From Channallabes apus (taxonomy: Eukaryota; Chordata; Actinopteri; Siluriformes; Clariidae): a stretch of DNA of 64,000 nucleotides. The stretch lies in the NCBI GenBank assembly GCA_030522415.1, contig CM060112.1, forward strand, positions 16,634,227 through 16,698,226, written 5' to 3'. The notes under the pieces are model-generated. The model had not been told where the DNA came from. It saw nothing but the letters and a program-made list of their open reading frames with translations, and ran no database searches. How positions within the stretch are numbered: the stretch's first letter is position 1; every line of letters starts with the position of its first letter. The position numbers and the translations under genes are program-made. Of this stretch, positions 23,643-37,200 are shown one piece after another.

Positions 23643-24939
23643 CAGGTACGAATTACGGAACCGGGCCAGCGGGTCCCCCTAGCCCAAAACAATTTGCAAT
23701 TCTTATCAACAATGGATTTTTGTTTGTCTATTTTAGAGGGCCTACATTCTTTGATCCTCTGCCTCAGGGGTCCCCCGGCCCTGCCATAGGAACTTTAAAG
23801 GGAAATGGGTGCATGGGAGCATACTTTTAGAAGGCCCACTTAGACCCTCCTATTATGGTCCTGGCTTCTGGCTACCAGGGGGTTCTAGGGAGGATGGGGG
23901 CTTTGGGGGCCTCTGATTATGAGGGCCCTACTAGGAGGCACTAGGGAGGAGGGTGTAGTGTACCTTTAGAGGGCCATCTGATTACAAGGGCCCCTACCAT
24001 GGGGCCCCTGGCTTCTGGGGGGAGGGGAGGGGCCATGGATATGTTTTTCTTGTCGTTGGGCAACGTGTTTTTTTTTTTTGTTCCAATCTGTATTATAATA
24101 TGCTTGCCCTCCTAAATCTATATGGCATAAATTAAAAGAACGAATATTAATGTAATAAAAGTAGATCTACAATCGCAAATTTAAACTAATAAAGACTTCC
24201 ATGAGCCGGCAAGAAGACAAAAGGATCACACAGCTAACGACAACATTAACTGTAGCTACGAAGTTTTAAGATAGGACCGCACCATATTTCTTATTGGTTT
24301 ATTAAATATGACACGGGTGGGTAGTATTTGTGATTTCGCTTACTTTACCATTTCATTCTGTTGGTGAATTTATTTGTTCCTGGCCCTGCGCATGAAATGA
24401 CTGCCCCCTAGCTACGAGGATGTAATTGTCTTCTTTGGGAAAGCTGCAAAGCAACAATTGCAGATTATATAACAGGTACATGGCATTTTGGTTCACTTTT
24501 ATAGACATTTCCATTTCTATTTCGAACTAGCACATTCTGGATAATTCAAACTAATAATGTTTGTTATGGTACGATCTGGTTGTGCTACGTTGCTACCTGT
24601 GTCTATAAACAGAGATGGGTAACCTGGTGCTAACATTAATGTGAAGTAATGGCATTAGGCTGTACTGATTATAATTTGAGATCCAACTGACTGTATCAAC
24701 TTAAGCCACCTTCTTTTCACTTTTTCCAAGGTAAAAAGTGGCAAAAGATAGTTTTGTCAACATCATTCTGCTTTTACAACACGGTACGCGTATGCCGCAC
24801 TAGTTTGGACCAACAAGTGGCATGATGACGTAGCAACTAGCCATCCCAGACAATGCTGGCGTTTAGTTTTTTTTTTTTTTGAGGGGGGCCCTCGCGAACG
24901 TTTTGCCCAGGGGCCCACACAACCTATAATCCGTCCCTG
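23643..24939. mobile_element. hAT-type non-autonomous element, perfect 8-bp TSD
   Basis: Ends CAGGTACGAATTACGG (left) and, as complement, CAGGGACGGATTATAGG (right) are flanked by the perfect duplication CATGCGTT (23635-23642, 24940-24947). The 1297-bp interior is rich in 'gggggcccct'-like blocks (23640-24020 and the last 80 bp) and has no transposase frame. Confidence 0.85.
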
Positions 24940-24976
24940 CATGCGTTGTATTGTTTATAATCTCTCTATACACAAC

Positions 24977-25113
24977 CCAGGATATTTTATACTATTTTAC
25001 AAATGGAATAAAGAACTAGTAGGTCCATTTTTAGTAAATCATAAAAATTAAATATTCCATAAAAAAATACCAAAGAAAATTATTCTATTTGTAAAATAGC
25101 ATAAAATATCCTC
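24977..25113. mobile_element. short palindromic MITE
   Basis: 'aggatattttatactatttt' near 24978 pairs with 'aaaatagcataaaatatcct' near 25094; the whole ~135 bp can fold on itself. No coding. Confidence 0.65.
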
Positions 25114-25517
25114 GGCTTTACCAATACCATGAATGTTATGATAAGGAAAATCTCCATTTCTTCCATTCCTGTGAATGAAAACAGTAACAATGTAAATTTT
25201 TTAATCTAGAATCCGGAAGAAATTTACACAAATTTAAGAAGAGGCCTGAAGCAACGCACTACAAGTAATCCTAGTCCCAAGACCTGACTTGAGTGGGGAA
25301 GGGTGCATTTTAGTTTTACATATTGGCCTTAGTGTTCTTGTGTGAGGAATCAGAATGTATAGGTGCGCTACTGAAAATTAGTGCGCGATCCAAAACTAAA
25401 CAGTAAGATTAAACCCAAGGCTCTGCTCTTGTGACTTTCTCAGATCTAGTAACCAGTACTATTTGGGGACTTCCTTAAAATTCTGTTAACTTTCACCCTC
25501 CGAACTGTTTGTATGTA

Positions 25518-25577
25518 TTTGTGTGTGTGTGTGTGTGTGTGTGCGTGTGCGTGTGTGTGTGTGTGCGTGCGTGTGTG
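25518..25577. repeat. (GT)n microsatellite with GC interruptions
   Basis: GT run with several GTGC interruptions, directly readable. Confidence 0.9.
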
Positions 25578-25779
25578 TTCAGAAACATGTAATGAGGATG
25601 AAGTGTTTATAAAGATGATTAAGTGGTTAGCTGTCGTTAATTATTTTCTGCGAAGTTCATTAATGAAACATTATGAAATAAAGTAATAACTTAGATGTGC
25701 ATCCTGTTATTGATTTGAGTAGGTAAAACTTCATTTCCTTATTTGGTATGTATAATGAATGCATAGAATAGAAAGAAAT

Positions 25780-27840
25780 TATAAGTACAATGAAAAAGGG
25801 GATTATCTCTCTTATCCTAAAACCTGAAAAAGATACACTTTTAATTGAAAACTGGCGATCTATTACACTTTTGACCATTGATTATAAAATTCTGGCGCTG
25901 ATTTATGCTAACAGGTTAAAAACGGGTTTGGACAGTATCATTTCAGAGGTGCAATCAGGCTTCCCTAAAAATCGACATCAAATAAGATTGATGCTTGAAT
26001 TTTTAGATTATTCTAATTTAGTGCGCTCGGATGCTCTTATCCTGTTCCTTGATTTCTATAAGGCATTTGACACTACTGAGTATCCATTTCTTATGCAAGC
26101 TCTCAGATTATTTGATTTTGGTGACTCCTTTATTGACACTATTGGAATGTTTTACAAAGGAATAAATGGTTATGTTATAATTAATCGACAAACATCCCAT
26201 AGATTTTAAATTAATCGAGGAGTGAGACAGGGCAGCCCAATTTCTCCGTTTTTATTTTGGCTGGTCAATGAACTTTTATCATTAAGCATTAAGTATCTTG
26301 CATGATCCAGAGTTTAAAGGAATAACTGTTCTTGATAGGGAAATAAAGATCGCTCAACTGGCATATGACACTACTTTATTTTTTAAAAGACAAAACCCAA
26401 TTGACTCTTGCTTTGAAGTTAGTAAAACAATTCTCGGGTGCATCTGGTCTAAAATTAAATATTGGCAAATGTGAATTATTGCCACTTTACGAATGTAATG
26501 ATTGTTAAATGTACCGGTAAGTATATCAAGGTGCAGCGGACACAACAAGAAATAACTCTTCTTCTCTTAGCTTAAAACTTAGCTCGGACACAATTCTTCT
26601 TATGTCATTTAAACCTAACAAAGAGTCACCTAGCCTATGGTTCATATGAGCTCAGACAATCTAAATTAATGTTAGATGGTATTGATGTAACTGATAAAAA
26701 ATGCAATAATAAACACATTCGTCGGATTTTTCAAACTCAAAGAAGAATTACTGCGAGAGGGAAATTCTATTGGAGATCCTACACTCAAGATATTAAATGG
26801 CATAAAGCCTGGCTTTTGCCTAATAAATACTGCATCTCTAACAAAATAAAAGATGTTCATTTTAAGATTCTTAAAATGACACAAAATTTACCCAGTGAAA
26901 TCAGTTTTATCTAGATATTTGGAGGTAGAGAATAAATGTTTTTTCTGTGGTACATTATGAAACTCTTATTCAAACTCACTCCTTTACTGTTACAGATATA
27001 TTTTTTTATTATGAGAATGCGAAAAATAAACCGCTTGAACTTGTTGTTAATCATTTTGTTTTCAATGCAAAATACTTTATACATAAACAGAGAATTAAAA
27101 AGGAACAATTGTATTTCCCTCTTTTCATTTTAGAAATGACCTGATTAATTTCTTAAACAAATTCAACTTAAGAAGAATAATAGACTTCTGTATTATTATA
27201 ATTTTCCCCTGATTTCCTCCCTAATTTAGTCGTGTCCAATTCCTCCCAGTCACTAGGGGGCTCCCACATTAAGCTTCTACTACCCCTCAGTCGGGAGGAC
27301 CGCAGACTATCACGTGTTTCCTCCGACCCATGTGACGTCACCGACTGCATCTTTTCGAACTGCTTGCTCACGCCCCTTTAGACAACGCCATCCGCTCCTT
27401 CCGCTTGCGTGAGCTCACAGACGCCCTTGACTGTAGAGCCGTCATTAATGTGGGAGCATGAAATACCTCTCATCCCTCCCCTGTGAGAGAGCTCGGCCAA
27501 TCAGCTCTCTCTAGGCCTCCGGCTGCGAGAGGTTACAGCATCACCCGGGGATCGAACTCGCAATCTCCGGATCATAAGTCGAGCACTTTACCACTGCGCC
27601 ACTCAATTATAATTTTAATTGAAGTAAAATGCTACATCTGTTTCACGGTTTATCCATCCTCTCGTGTCTTTAATCCTTTTTTTGGATAATTTTTTTAACT
27701 GTCAAAATTATAGTTCTTTGTCCTGTTCTGTGTTTGATTTGTTGTAATTTTTTGTTGTTATTGCTGCAGTTCTTGTTAAATGTGTTTAATGTGCTTTGTA
27801 TTCTATTTGTATTGTCTCAATAAAAACAAACAATTCCGTT
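25780..27840 (+). pseudogene. L1/Tx1-like LINE reverse transcriptase relic
   Basis: The frame from 25790 reads Lys-Lys-Gly-x-Ile-Ser-Leu-Ile, ENWRSITLLTIDYKILA, SGFPKNRH and LFLDFYKAFDT (RT domain A), then a stop near 26207, followed by RGVRQGSPISPFLFWLVNE in a shifted position. The F/YADD box is not preserved: AYDTTLFF near 26362 would be its place, with the second Asp replaced by Thr. C-terminal pieces continue to about 27140. A poly(A)-like end 'caataaaaacaaacaa' lies near 27820 after the SINE that splits the tail. Confidence 0.7.
27206..27605 (-). mobile_element. tRNA-like SINE inserted in the LINE tail, 11-bp TSD
   Basis: A 400-bp insertion flanked by identical ATTATAATTTT (27195-27205 and 27606-27616). 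Read on minus, it starts GAGTGGCGCAGTGGTAAAGT (A box) and has a B box complementary to 'gggatcgaactcgc' near 27549. It is a different SINE family from 2898. It must be younger than the LINE it interrupts. Confidence 0.85.
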
Positions 27841-28009
27841 GTAATTAACACAGATTGCTCAAAAGGTGTGCAAAGCTGAGCTACTTGAGTGCTGCTCTCC
27901 TGGAGGGCCGTGATTGGTTGAATGGTGAGGTCGCATCTGATTGGCTAAAGAGCACGAATGACCCACATTGCTGCCAGCAAAGTCTCAAAAATACACCACA
28001 CAAATCCAG

Positions 28010-30746
28010 AGATCTATTTTGACCTCACTCAGACCGTCACCACGGTATCATTCTGAATGACTCCATTCTTCCGCCTATCCTCGAGACCTAATACCAACAA
28101 TGTCAAGTGATTGACCTTAGGGGTCGGCCGTTATATAAACATCTGGTTAGACCAACTACTTCCTCTTTGCCTTTCTCGCCTCACCTGAGACCGGATCGGT
28201 TGATTGCTCTAAAATTGCAAAAAAAATTAAAATAAATTACTCGGGAGAGATTACAAGTTCAATTCACCACGTCATTCATGCAGGCGCTTTAAGTCCCTGA
28301 GGGTTACATTGGATTTCTTCCCGATATTTTGGGCGCGATGCATCGCATGCCGGTAAGTGTAACTTTTCTTACTTCTTTCTTTGTCACTCACAACCCCCCA
28401 CAACCTCCTTGGGTGATAAGCAATCACAACGGGAGGGGACGGACAATTCAGTAGATATTATTTCACTGCATGCAAATTACTCACTTTATGGCAGCGAGGG
28501 GAACGCTAAAGAGGACGATGAGGATGAATCCAGGTCTGGTGCTTCTGAAGAAGAAAGCCCACACTCTGACATCCTTTCTCGCATTTTGAATGCTGCAAAA
28601 ATATTAGGTCTTGATACTAAAGAAGACGTTAGTGTCTCAAACCCACAGCAAGGTGTATGGGCAAGTATTTCCCGTGTTCAGCCCCCTGTGTCTATCCCTG
28701 TGGCTGATGATTATTCTCAGATCTTGATAAAAACATGGAATAATCCAAAAGCAGCACCCCAGTTTAATGCACGATGCAGGCGATTCGCCAAAATAAATTA
28801 TGCTCCTGAGAGTGGCATGGGTAACAATGCCTCCAGTAGAAAGAGAGATTGCAGCATTAACCTCTTTAGGACCTGACTGGGTCACAGATAACCTTAGGTG
28901 TCCTGGTAGAGAATGTCAGAAGACAGATCGACTAATGTGCCAGGCATACAATGCAGCAACTCGGGCAGCCCGACTGGGAAATGCTCTGGCAATAGTCTTG
29001 ACAGCCATGTTGTGAATCTGGTTGATGCGGTACTTATCACACATTCACAACTTACCAGGGATATTGGCGCATCCATGTCTTCAGCGGTCATGGCTCGAAG
29101 GCAGACTTGGTTGGCTCAGACATCCTTGCCTGAACCCATTAGAAAAGAATTGACCAATATGCCGGTGATTCCTGGTAGAGTTTTTCACTCTGACTCTCAG
29201 TCAGTGTTGGACACCGCTGACCTGGCAAGGCGCAGAAGGGAGTCTGTCCAGCAAACATTTGGTCATATGGCATCCACTAGACTTGACCATAGATGTGCTC
29301 AGCTCTTTCGGCCCTGACGCTCCCACCGTTCGGATCATTGGGGGCATGATAGGAGACAAACTAAGTTTTACCAATCCCATGAAAAGAGCACCAGACCATC
29401 CTACCATACTCCCCAGATTGATCAGCCTCCAGATCTGGATTCCCAAAGAGGCTCTCCCCCAGGGGTTCCAAACCCCGGGGAGGTCCTGCAGAACGGTCTC
29501 AGGTCCACAGAAGCATGCTCACAGCTTTGCCTGGACAGCTGGGAAAAGTGCACATCAGATCCCTGGGTCCTAGGGATCGTCAAGAATCGATCAGTTCCGG
29601 CACGGTCTTCCTAGATTTTGCTGACTTTGAGACTTTGCTGGCATTGGGTCCTTGACTATGAGACCATAGTCCAAGACCATAGTCAAGGGCCCAATCCGGG
29701 CACAAATTTTAGAGATTACAACCATATTGAAGAATGACGTAACTGCCCAGATAAGCCCCAGCGAACAGCCCACAGGGCTTTATTCAAAATATTTCCTTGT
29801 TCCAAAAAAGGGTGGACTTGGACCCATCCTGGACATGCGGCAACTGAACCAGTTCATAAAAGCGCTCCTGTTCAGAATGCTGACAACAAAACAAATTCTA
29901 GAGTCCATAGAGCCAGGAGAAAGGTTCACTTCCATAGACCTAAAGGACAGCTACTTCCATGTACCCATCTGTCCAGATCATCACCAGACCATCCTACCAT
30001 ACCATTCCCCAGACCAGACCATTACTTCGCTTTGCCTTTTGGGATCGGGTTTACCACTTCAAGGTCCTACCTCAGTTTCAACAGCCCTTCATCCCCTCCA
30101 GTGTGGAGGAATAAAAATCCTAGCATACCTGGACGACCTACCTAATCTGTGCACCTACCCGCAGTCAGGTTATCAGGGACACTGGAACAGTAATTCAACA
30201 TGTCCAATCTCTCGGGTTCAAAATAAACTGGGACAAAAGTCCTCGACAACAGACACTGTTTGTAGGGATTTCCCTAGACTCTCACCTAATGATAGCCTCG
30301 TTATCCCCTCAGAGAGTGCGGTTGACCAGTTGTCCAATTGTCCAGTCTGACCCAGTAATTTAATCTGAAAGAACTGCGCAGGCAAGTCTGTGTCCAAGCA
30401 ACGTTCATCTCACTGGATAGTGGATATAATTTCACAAGCATATTCCAGTCAAGATCTACAGTACCTATTCCCGGTGGTCTAGTTGCCCACTCTACCAGGA
30501 GTATGTCCACTTCCTGAGCAGCACTTAATGGAGTATCACTTTCAGACATATGTGATGTGGCCACTTTACATGAGTAAAGAGGGCTCCTTATAAGTTTACA
30601 AGATTTTATAGGATTAATGTCGCGAATCCTAATTCTTTGGGATCTGCCATTTTATCTACAGTTAAGTTACCGGAGAAAAGGGATCACTACGGGTCCCTCG
30701 TGACTCTATTAGTACTAGTCATCCAGAGTGAGGTCAAAATAGATCA
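28010..30746 (+). mobile_element. DIRS-like tyrosine-recombinase retrotransposon, decayed
   Basis: Inverted termini: GATCTATTTTGACCTCACTC near 28012 and its exact complement at 30726-30745. Gag-like frames run from 28409 (acidic N-terminus) and 28913 (QTWLAQTSLPEPIRKEL, GRVFHSDSQSVLDTADLARR). A reverse transcriptase frame from 29727 reads YSKYFLVPKKGGL, ILDMRQLNQF, FTSIDLKDSYFHVPI and the catalytic AYLDDL, then degrades. Near 30516-30625 two broken frames (GVSLSDICDVATLHE, then KFTRFYRINV) match the C-terminus of a DIRS tyrosine recombinase. RNase H and methyltransferase parts are missing. The RT type, inverted ends and recombinase tail together indicate DIRS rather than Ty3. Confidence 0.75.
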
Positions 30747-30917
30747 TAAGTTATGCCCATAACTATAGATCTATGAGACCGAATGACGATCGTCACCATC
30801 TCTTGTCACTCATTTTATAATTTTAAACATTCAAAAATTTTGTTCACAGTTGTACATCTGTGAATTGAGTTTTGCTTTTGTGAAACGTACAGTATATGAT
30901 GAATAAATGTGTGTATA

Positions 30918-31082
30918 TACATTAGGTCTAGAGGAAGACCAAAGAGGAGATTTATGGATGCAGTGAGAGAGGACATGAAGTTAGTTGGTGTGAGAGAAGA
31001 GGATGCAGAGGATAGGGTTAGATGGAGGCAGATGATTCGCTGTGGCGACACCTGAAAGGGAACAACCGAAAGACAAAGAAGA
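30918..31082 (+). mobile_element. RTE-like LINE 3' end, short copy
   Basis: It encodes [20 protein letters not shown] and then [20 protein letters not shown] before a stop, and ends with an (AAGA)-type tail. Over roughly 120 bp it matches the complement of the longer copy at 36885-37830 essentially base for base. Confidence 0.8.
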
Positions 31083-31432
31083 TATATATAGATTTTTTGT
31101 GCACGTGAGTAGTCTTTTGTGAATTTTTTTTTCATGCACGTGAATTGGGTTTCACGCATGTGAATTGGGATACGCATGTGTGCATCGTGTCTTTTGTGTG
31201 AATTATTAATGAGACTATTTTGATTCCATACCTTACACATTAAAGCCATTTTCTAAATACAAACTATAATTTACTAGTTACTAGACAAACTTGTCATTGG
31301 TGCTACCAGAAAGAAACGTAACACCTGTTATGTGTATTTTTAAAAAATGCATTAAACTCTACTTTTTCATGAAGTTTAAAAGGGTGTTAAAGTTTAAGTT
31401 GTGAAAGAATAAATACATTTTCATAATCACTG

Positions 31433-31639
31433 TGTTTGGTGGGTTTCCTCCAGGTGCTCTGGTTTCCTTGCACAGTCCAAAGATATGCTAATTAGGTTAA
31501 CTGGAGTTCCCAAATTGCCTGTTGTGTCTTGCAATGGATTGGAATCCCATCCAGGGTGTACCTCGCCTTGTGCGCACCTCCCAAGTCTCCTGGGATTGGC
31601 TCCAGGCCTCCAGCGACCCTGAATACAGGATAAAGCGGT

Positions 31640-31648
<9 letters not shown>
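31433..31648 (+). mobile_element. SINE body fragment
   Basis: Plus-orientation body of the 2898 SINE family without its tRNA head, running from 'tttggtgggtttcctccagg' to 'acaggataaagcggtataga'. Confidence 0.75.
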
Positions 31649-31811
<163 letters not shown>

Positions 31812-31914
31812 GAACCTTACGGATACTCCCGCATGCTAAGCAATACACCTCATAACCATTAGATGGCGACTATATTTAGATAGTGTCAGGTTTGATTCAA
31901 TATATTCAGACTTG

Positions 31915-32160
31915 CGTTTCAAATTCTCATGTTTCATTTAATCAATCTGGAGTGTCAATTACCCATGAGAATATTGAATGGAAAAACGTGAGAATATTAA
32001 ATGAAACTTAAGAATATTGAATGAATTCTAAAATATGTTGAATCAAAGTCACACTGAATCCATTGAATGAAACTTGAGAATATTGAATGACACTTCTGAA
32101 TATATTATCTGAATTCTAAATATCTTGAGTGAAACGTGAGAAATATTGAGAAACTTAATT
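31915..32160. repeat. degenerate ~30-bp AT-rich tandem repeat
   Basis: Repeated variants of 'gagaatattgaatgaaact' occur about eight times with point changes, e.g. near 31967, 31990, 32010, 32071 and 32095. Confidence 0.65.
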
Positions 32161-32589
32161 TAATATGTTTAGACTTTTTCTTAATTCTACATGTATTGAA
32201 AAAAATAAAGAAAACGGAAAATAAACTCTGAAAATAAATACTGAATGAATAGTACTTAGGCCTTGTTTAATATAATATAAAAATAGCAAATCCATGAGAA
32301 AAAACAATAGTACATGCTATTCTTTTGACTGAACATGCAGAATATTGTACTTCAATCTCCAGCTTCCTGCCTGGTGAACGTGTGCTACTGTATGTCAATG
32401 CCAAGGATTTTATATGGCTCAGTTTTGCCACCCTTTCCAGACCAAACTGCACTGACGCCTGCCAAAATTATGAAAAGTATAAATAACATTAATCACAAAA
32501 CAAAATCTGTTTCACAAAGTAGATTAAATAGTTACATTATTTGAAAGCGTATACAGTATGACGTGCATAAACAGAAATAGTTAACATAA

Positions 32590-32735
32590 AATTTGGACCA
32601 CAAGTGCTGTGAGTGGAGGTGCTTCGCTTGGGACAGTAAGTGCTCTGCTTCAGGTGGAACGTACTCCGCTTTAAACCAGAGGTGCTGTGTTTTGAACTGG
32701 AGCTGCTCTGGGACCAGAGGTGCTTCATTTTTGTG
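32590..32735. repeat. degenerate short tandem repeat (GGTGCTNNG-type)
   Basis: Four to six diverged units built around 'accagaggtgctgtg' and 'aagtgctctgcttcagg'. ORFs across it on minus merely mirror the repeat (Lys-x-Ser-Thr units). Confidence 0.5.
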
Positions 32736-32739
32736 CAAA

Positions 32740-34260
32740 ACACAAAAATGTTGACATTCTAATAAATCAAAATCCTTAAATCAAAAATAGGTTGAGCAAA
32801 TGATCATTGAAGCATTCAAGTGTAAATTAATTTCAAGTTTGTATTATATTAAATTAAAAAGAACAATACAAAATGTCCCAAGGAAAAACTGTTTATTTTG
32901 TTCATTTTAAAAATATTATACAGAAATAGAGAGGATATTTTTTTTTACATCAGGCATTTTCTTGTTTCCATTTGTTTAATTATTTTCATAATCCATTATT
33001 GTATATATTGTATCTTATAATTTAGACACTTTATTATAAAGAAAATATAACCAATTAGGAAAAGTAAAACAGATTAGAATATTTAACCTAATAACATCTC
33101 TAAAAAACAGCATAAAAAAATACATGTAGCTACTATAAATATATATTGTATATTCCCCTATAGGATATACATAGATGTTCTCTGTATCATCTGATGTATT
33201 GATTCATATACATTTAAATCAGTTTGAGGATTTAATACAAGGATGTTTTTCCCCCCTCAGTTATATTTCAGTTTTTTTTTTAATTTGTTTGTTTTTAACA
33301 AATGGTCATAATTTATATAAAATAAAAATTTATACATTTCATTTTACATTATTTTATTTGGCATTCAAAACTAGGAAATTGTGCAGTACATGAGGGTGAC
33401 TCATTAGTTATTACAAATAACCACCACAAAGGTGCATAATATTTCCTTATAAACTATTTTGTTAAATACCTGTATTTCAGTGCTTAAACACTTAAAAAAT
33501 GTAAAAGAGATCTGCTTGTATGTGCAGTCACTGAAATTAAACTCAGTCTCTTACATTTATAAACTATCATTTAAATGTTAAAGTCTAGTTTCAATTTCTC
33601 ATTGAATTTGTCAAGTTATAATTACACATGTAAACAACTCAGAATTTCTAATTCAATATAAGATTTCTTTCACTTGGCACTTGTAGGAAGCACCTGAATT
33701 GAGCTAAAGATACACAAGTAATCCATGAATATTATTGCAGATTACGTGAAATATACAGTCACACAAGTCCTATCAAAATCAAATTTTTTGCATAATGTCC
33801 AACCAAAAAACACTTATTCCAGCATAATGAAACAATGAAAAATTTCCCTAAAATGAATCCAACATAATTACTCATGGGATTATTTGGAACAGCAGCTAAA
33901 ACATTAAAATACTGTATGTCCCATAATCTGGGTAAATTCCACATACAGAATTTAAGTAAGATAATGTGCTATTCAGGAAAATCACAGGATTCATTCATTA
34001 CCTGACAGGATGAAAGGTGTAGTCCAAGAACAAAAAGCACGGAACATCAGAATGCACTGAAAACTGCCAGACATACGAAGAGATGTTCGTCTGCAAAGTA
34101 GTCTGCATGTAGCAGTTTTTATCCTATGGTGGAAATTCACACTGCACATGAACTGAATCAACAAAAGAGCATTCTGAAACCATGTCCTACCATGATGACC
34201 AGGTTTAATGGAATGGCTAAGTCAGATGTAACGGAAGACAGAAACTGATCACAAAGGCTT
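32740..34260. other. 3' flank of the DED caspase; no other gene
   Basis: AT-rich sequence that must include the 3' untranslated region of the minus-strand caspase (stop at 34267). A candidate poly(A) signal on minus lies near 33350 (complement 'attttattt'). No coding sequence. Confidence 0.45.
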
Positions 34261-34266
34261 TCTAGC

Positions 34267-37200
34267 TCAGTCCATTGGTAGCACCAGTTTCTTGGTAAGA
34301 GTGTAGCGAGGCTCAGGCATCTGTTTGTGCCTGTTTAAATCCTGGACGCTCACGTTGCGGTTCACCCGTGTCAGAATTGTCAAAATGTCTTCATTGCTGT
34401 TAAAGAATGATTTGACACATTTGGTATTTAAAAATGTAACAATATATTGCAGTGAAAAATATCTTTAAATACGGGTTTGCATTGAATATGCATTTGCAAC
34501 AGTTAAATTCAAAACCATTATAAGACAAATAAATGCATATTGTTTAATTAACAAATGAATCCAGGTTGTTCCTTACCTGGGGCAGCCTATCATCAGTTGT
34601 GTGCACAACTCCTGGATGTAAATGGATCCATTTATTGTGTGACGGAAAGACTTGTAGGACTCCAAAGTTGCCATCCCAATCAGGAAGTCTGCTTCAACCG
34701 GTATACAACGGATGACATCAGCTTTTTCAGCATCATGCTCATACTTATCCTCTTCATTTCCATCGTGCCTCCACACACCCTCCTGCATATCATTGCCCTG
34801 ACAGGCTTGGATGAAGAAGAGTTTGGGTTTGCCTGTGAGCATTGAGCAGTGGGCAAACTGTAGCGTGAGCTCACGGATCGGGACAGATTTGCCATCAGTC
34901 CCCAACACTGTGCCCTTCTCACCATGTGAGAGGATGCAGCACACAAAGGCATCCATTTTAGAGTGGTCCTTCATTGAAAACTCCTTCACTACTTTCAGCA
35001 TTTCTGAGCTTGAACAATCTCTTCTCTCTTCTACAGAGAAATGCATTCTCTCAAAAACTTCTGTAAGTCTATCTACAAAACAGGAACAAATAAAAATAAA
35101 ATAAAAATAAAATAAAAATTCACAAAAAAAAAAAAAAAAAAAAAAAAAAAAACACCCCGTAAATTATGAGCAAGAAATAAAACAGATCCACATATTATAT
35201 TACTATTAATACTATTAGGCTATGATGCCTATAATGCCATTGAGCCTGATGTTGCAGAAAACGCATCAACAATATTTCATAGAATCAGGCATTTGGAATA
35301 ATGTGATTAAAAAACAATTAGCTCTGTCATACATGCCAATAATTACCTTTATCTGCATCTGTCCCTTTCCTGTTGGCGAGTTTAGATGCATTTTCAAACT
35401 TGTAGTTGTTAATAATCAGACAGTGTCCTACAGGTCGTTGGGTCATGGGATAGAATTCTTCCACCTTGGAGAACACAAAATTTGTTATAGTCATTTTGTT
35501 TATTTATGAGTTACATTTAATTATATAATATTTTGCTATATTAAATTTCATTTTAGACAAACATTAATCGTATTTGTTGGTTCAGAGGGTGGCCTCGGTT
35601 GTGAATCTGTGTCCACCATCATCTCGCTCCCAGACACGGCACCTGACTCCATAGAGACTGAAGATGGGGAAATGCATAGAGACGAAGGGATAACATGAGA
35701 TTATCTGAGACTGTCGTAAAAATATTAGTGCATGCTTAAATAACTGCAGACGACTGAAACGATGGAAGGTCACACATACATGAGCGCGTTTCTGCTATGG
35801 ACATGTTCTGCATCCAGTCCCAGTGAAGAAACCAAGGAGAAACAAAACATAAATAAACAGGCTAGACATTCCATTAATACAAAACATACAGAATCAGGAA
35901 TTTACTGCTATTAAAATCTAAAATCCTTACAACCATTGCAATTGAAGCTTAGCTATGTTTTCTGGTATGTGTGTTATTTTGCCAGTCATGTGTTCGTGCA
36001 CTTACAGGCTGACTGCTGGGTTCTTCCTGAAGTGGTAGAGGCAGACTTCTGATTTCCTCCTGACAGGGTATGGACAGAATGCGATTTTCTTGGTCTTGTG
36101 TTGCCATGCTATCACGTTGCCCAGTTCTACTTGTGTTCTTGAATTTCCGTACCTTATCAGCTAGCTCTTTACTGCACTTACTTAGAACATTCTCTAGTTC
36201 ATCTAGGTTGTCTTCTCCAAGCATTTCCATTTTCTCCATCTCAGCCAAGACATCTAGAAATGTCTGCAATATTTAGGAATATTCAGTATTCATATAAGGC
36301 ACTATTAATCAATAAACTTCTCAAGATCTCAAACAGAATTTAAACTTGCTATACATACAGCGGGAACCATTTTTGATTTCGGCAGGCCATTCAGGAGGAA
36401 CTTTACGTTATGAAGATTTTCGGTTGTTATATCTTCAGATAGCTTATAAAGCATCTTTCTAAAAAACACACAGGAGCAGTACGTCAAAGAGCAGTTGGTT
36501 ATTTTTTTTATCCCCACAATGAATGTACATACATTTTATAGAATACCACAACCTGATTAAAATATTTCATACCACAGCCTTGGCTACTCAAATTATATCT
36601 ATGAAGTTGTTCAGTAAAGACAGACCAGATTCTTATTAAAATTGATAAAAAAAAAATGTTAACAAAGAATTTTAGTTTTAATATGATACTTATTATAAGA
36701 ACATATGTAAATTATTATTATTTTTTGTTTCTTTCGGGAACAAAGGTGGAACACGATGACTGCTTAGAGACGTTTTAACAGAAGTAAGACGCAAACATCA
36801 TGCACGCAGACAAGATGCCGGAATCGTACCCAGGACCTGGACAGTGCTAACCATTATGCTACTACGCTGCCACTGTTACATTTTATTCTTCTTCTTCTTT
36901 GTCTTTCGGCTGTTCCCTTTCAGGGGGAGCCACAGCGAATCATCTGCCTCCATCTAACCCTATCCTCTGCATCCTCTTCTCTCACACCAACTAACTTCAT
37001 GTCCTCTCTCACTGCATCCATAAATCTCCTCTTTGGTCTTCCTCTAGACCTCCTGCCTGGCAGTTCCAACCTCAGCATCCTTCTACCGATATATTCACCA
37101 TCTCTCCTCTGAACATGTCCAAACCACCTCAATCTGGCCTCTCTGACTTTATCTCCAAAACATCTAACATGGGTTGTCCCTCTGATGAACTGATTCTTGA

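Noticed and set aside
28637..29091. Minus-strand ORFs in the DIRS element
   Set aside because: They are shadows of the plus-strand gag-like frames.
34555..34845. Plus-strand ORF of 96 codons
   Set aside because: It is the antisense shadow of the caspase p20/p10 exon on minus, which has the catalytic motifs and correct splice sites.
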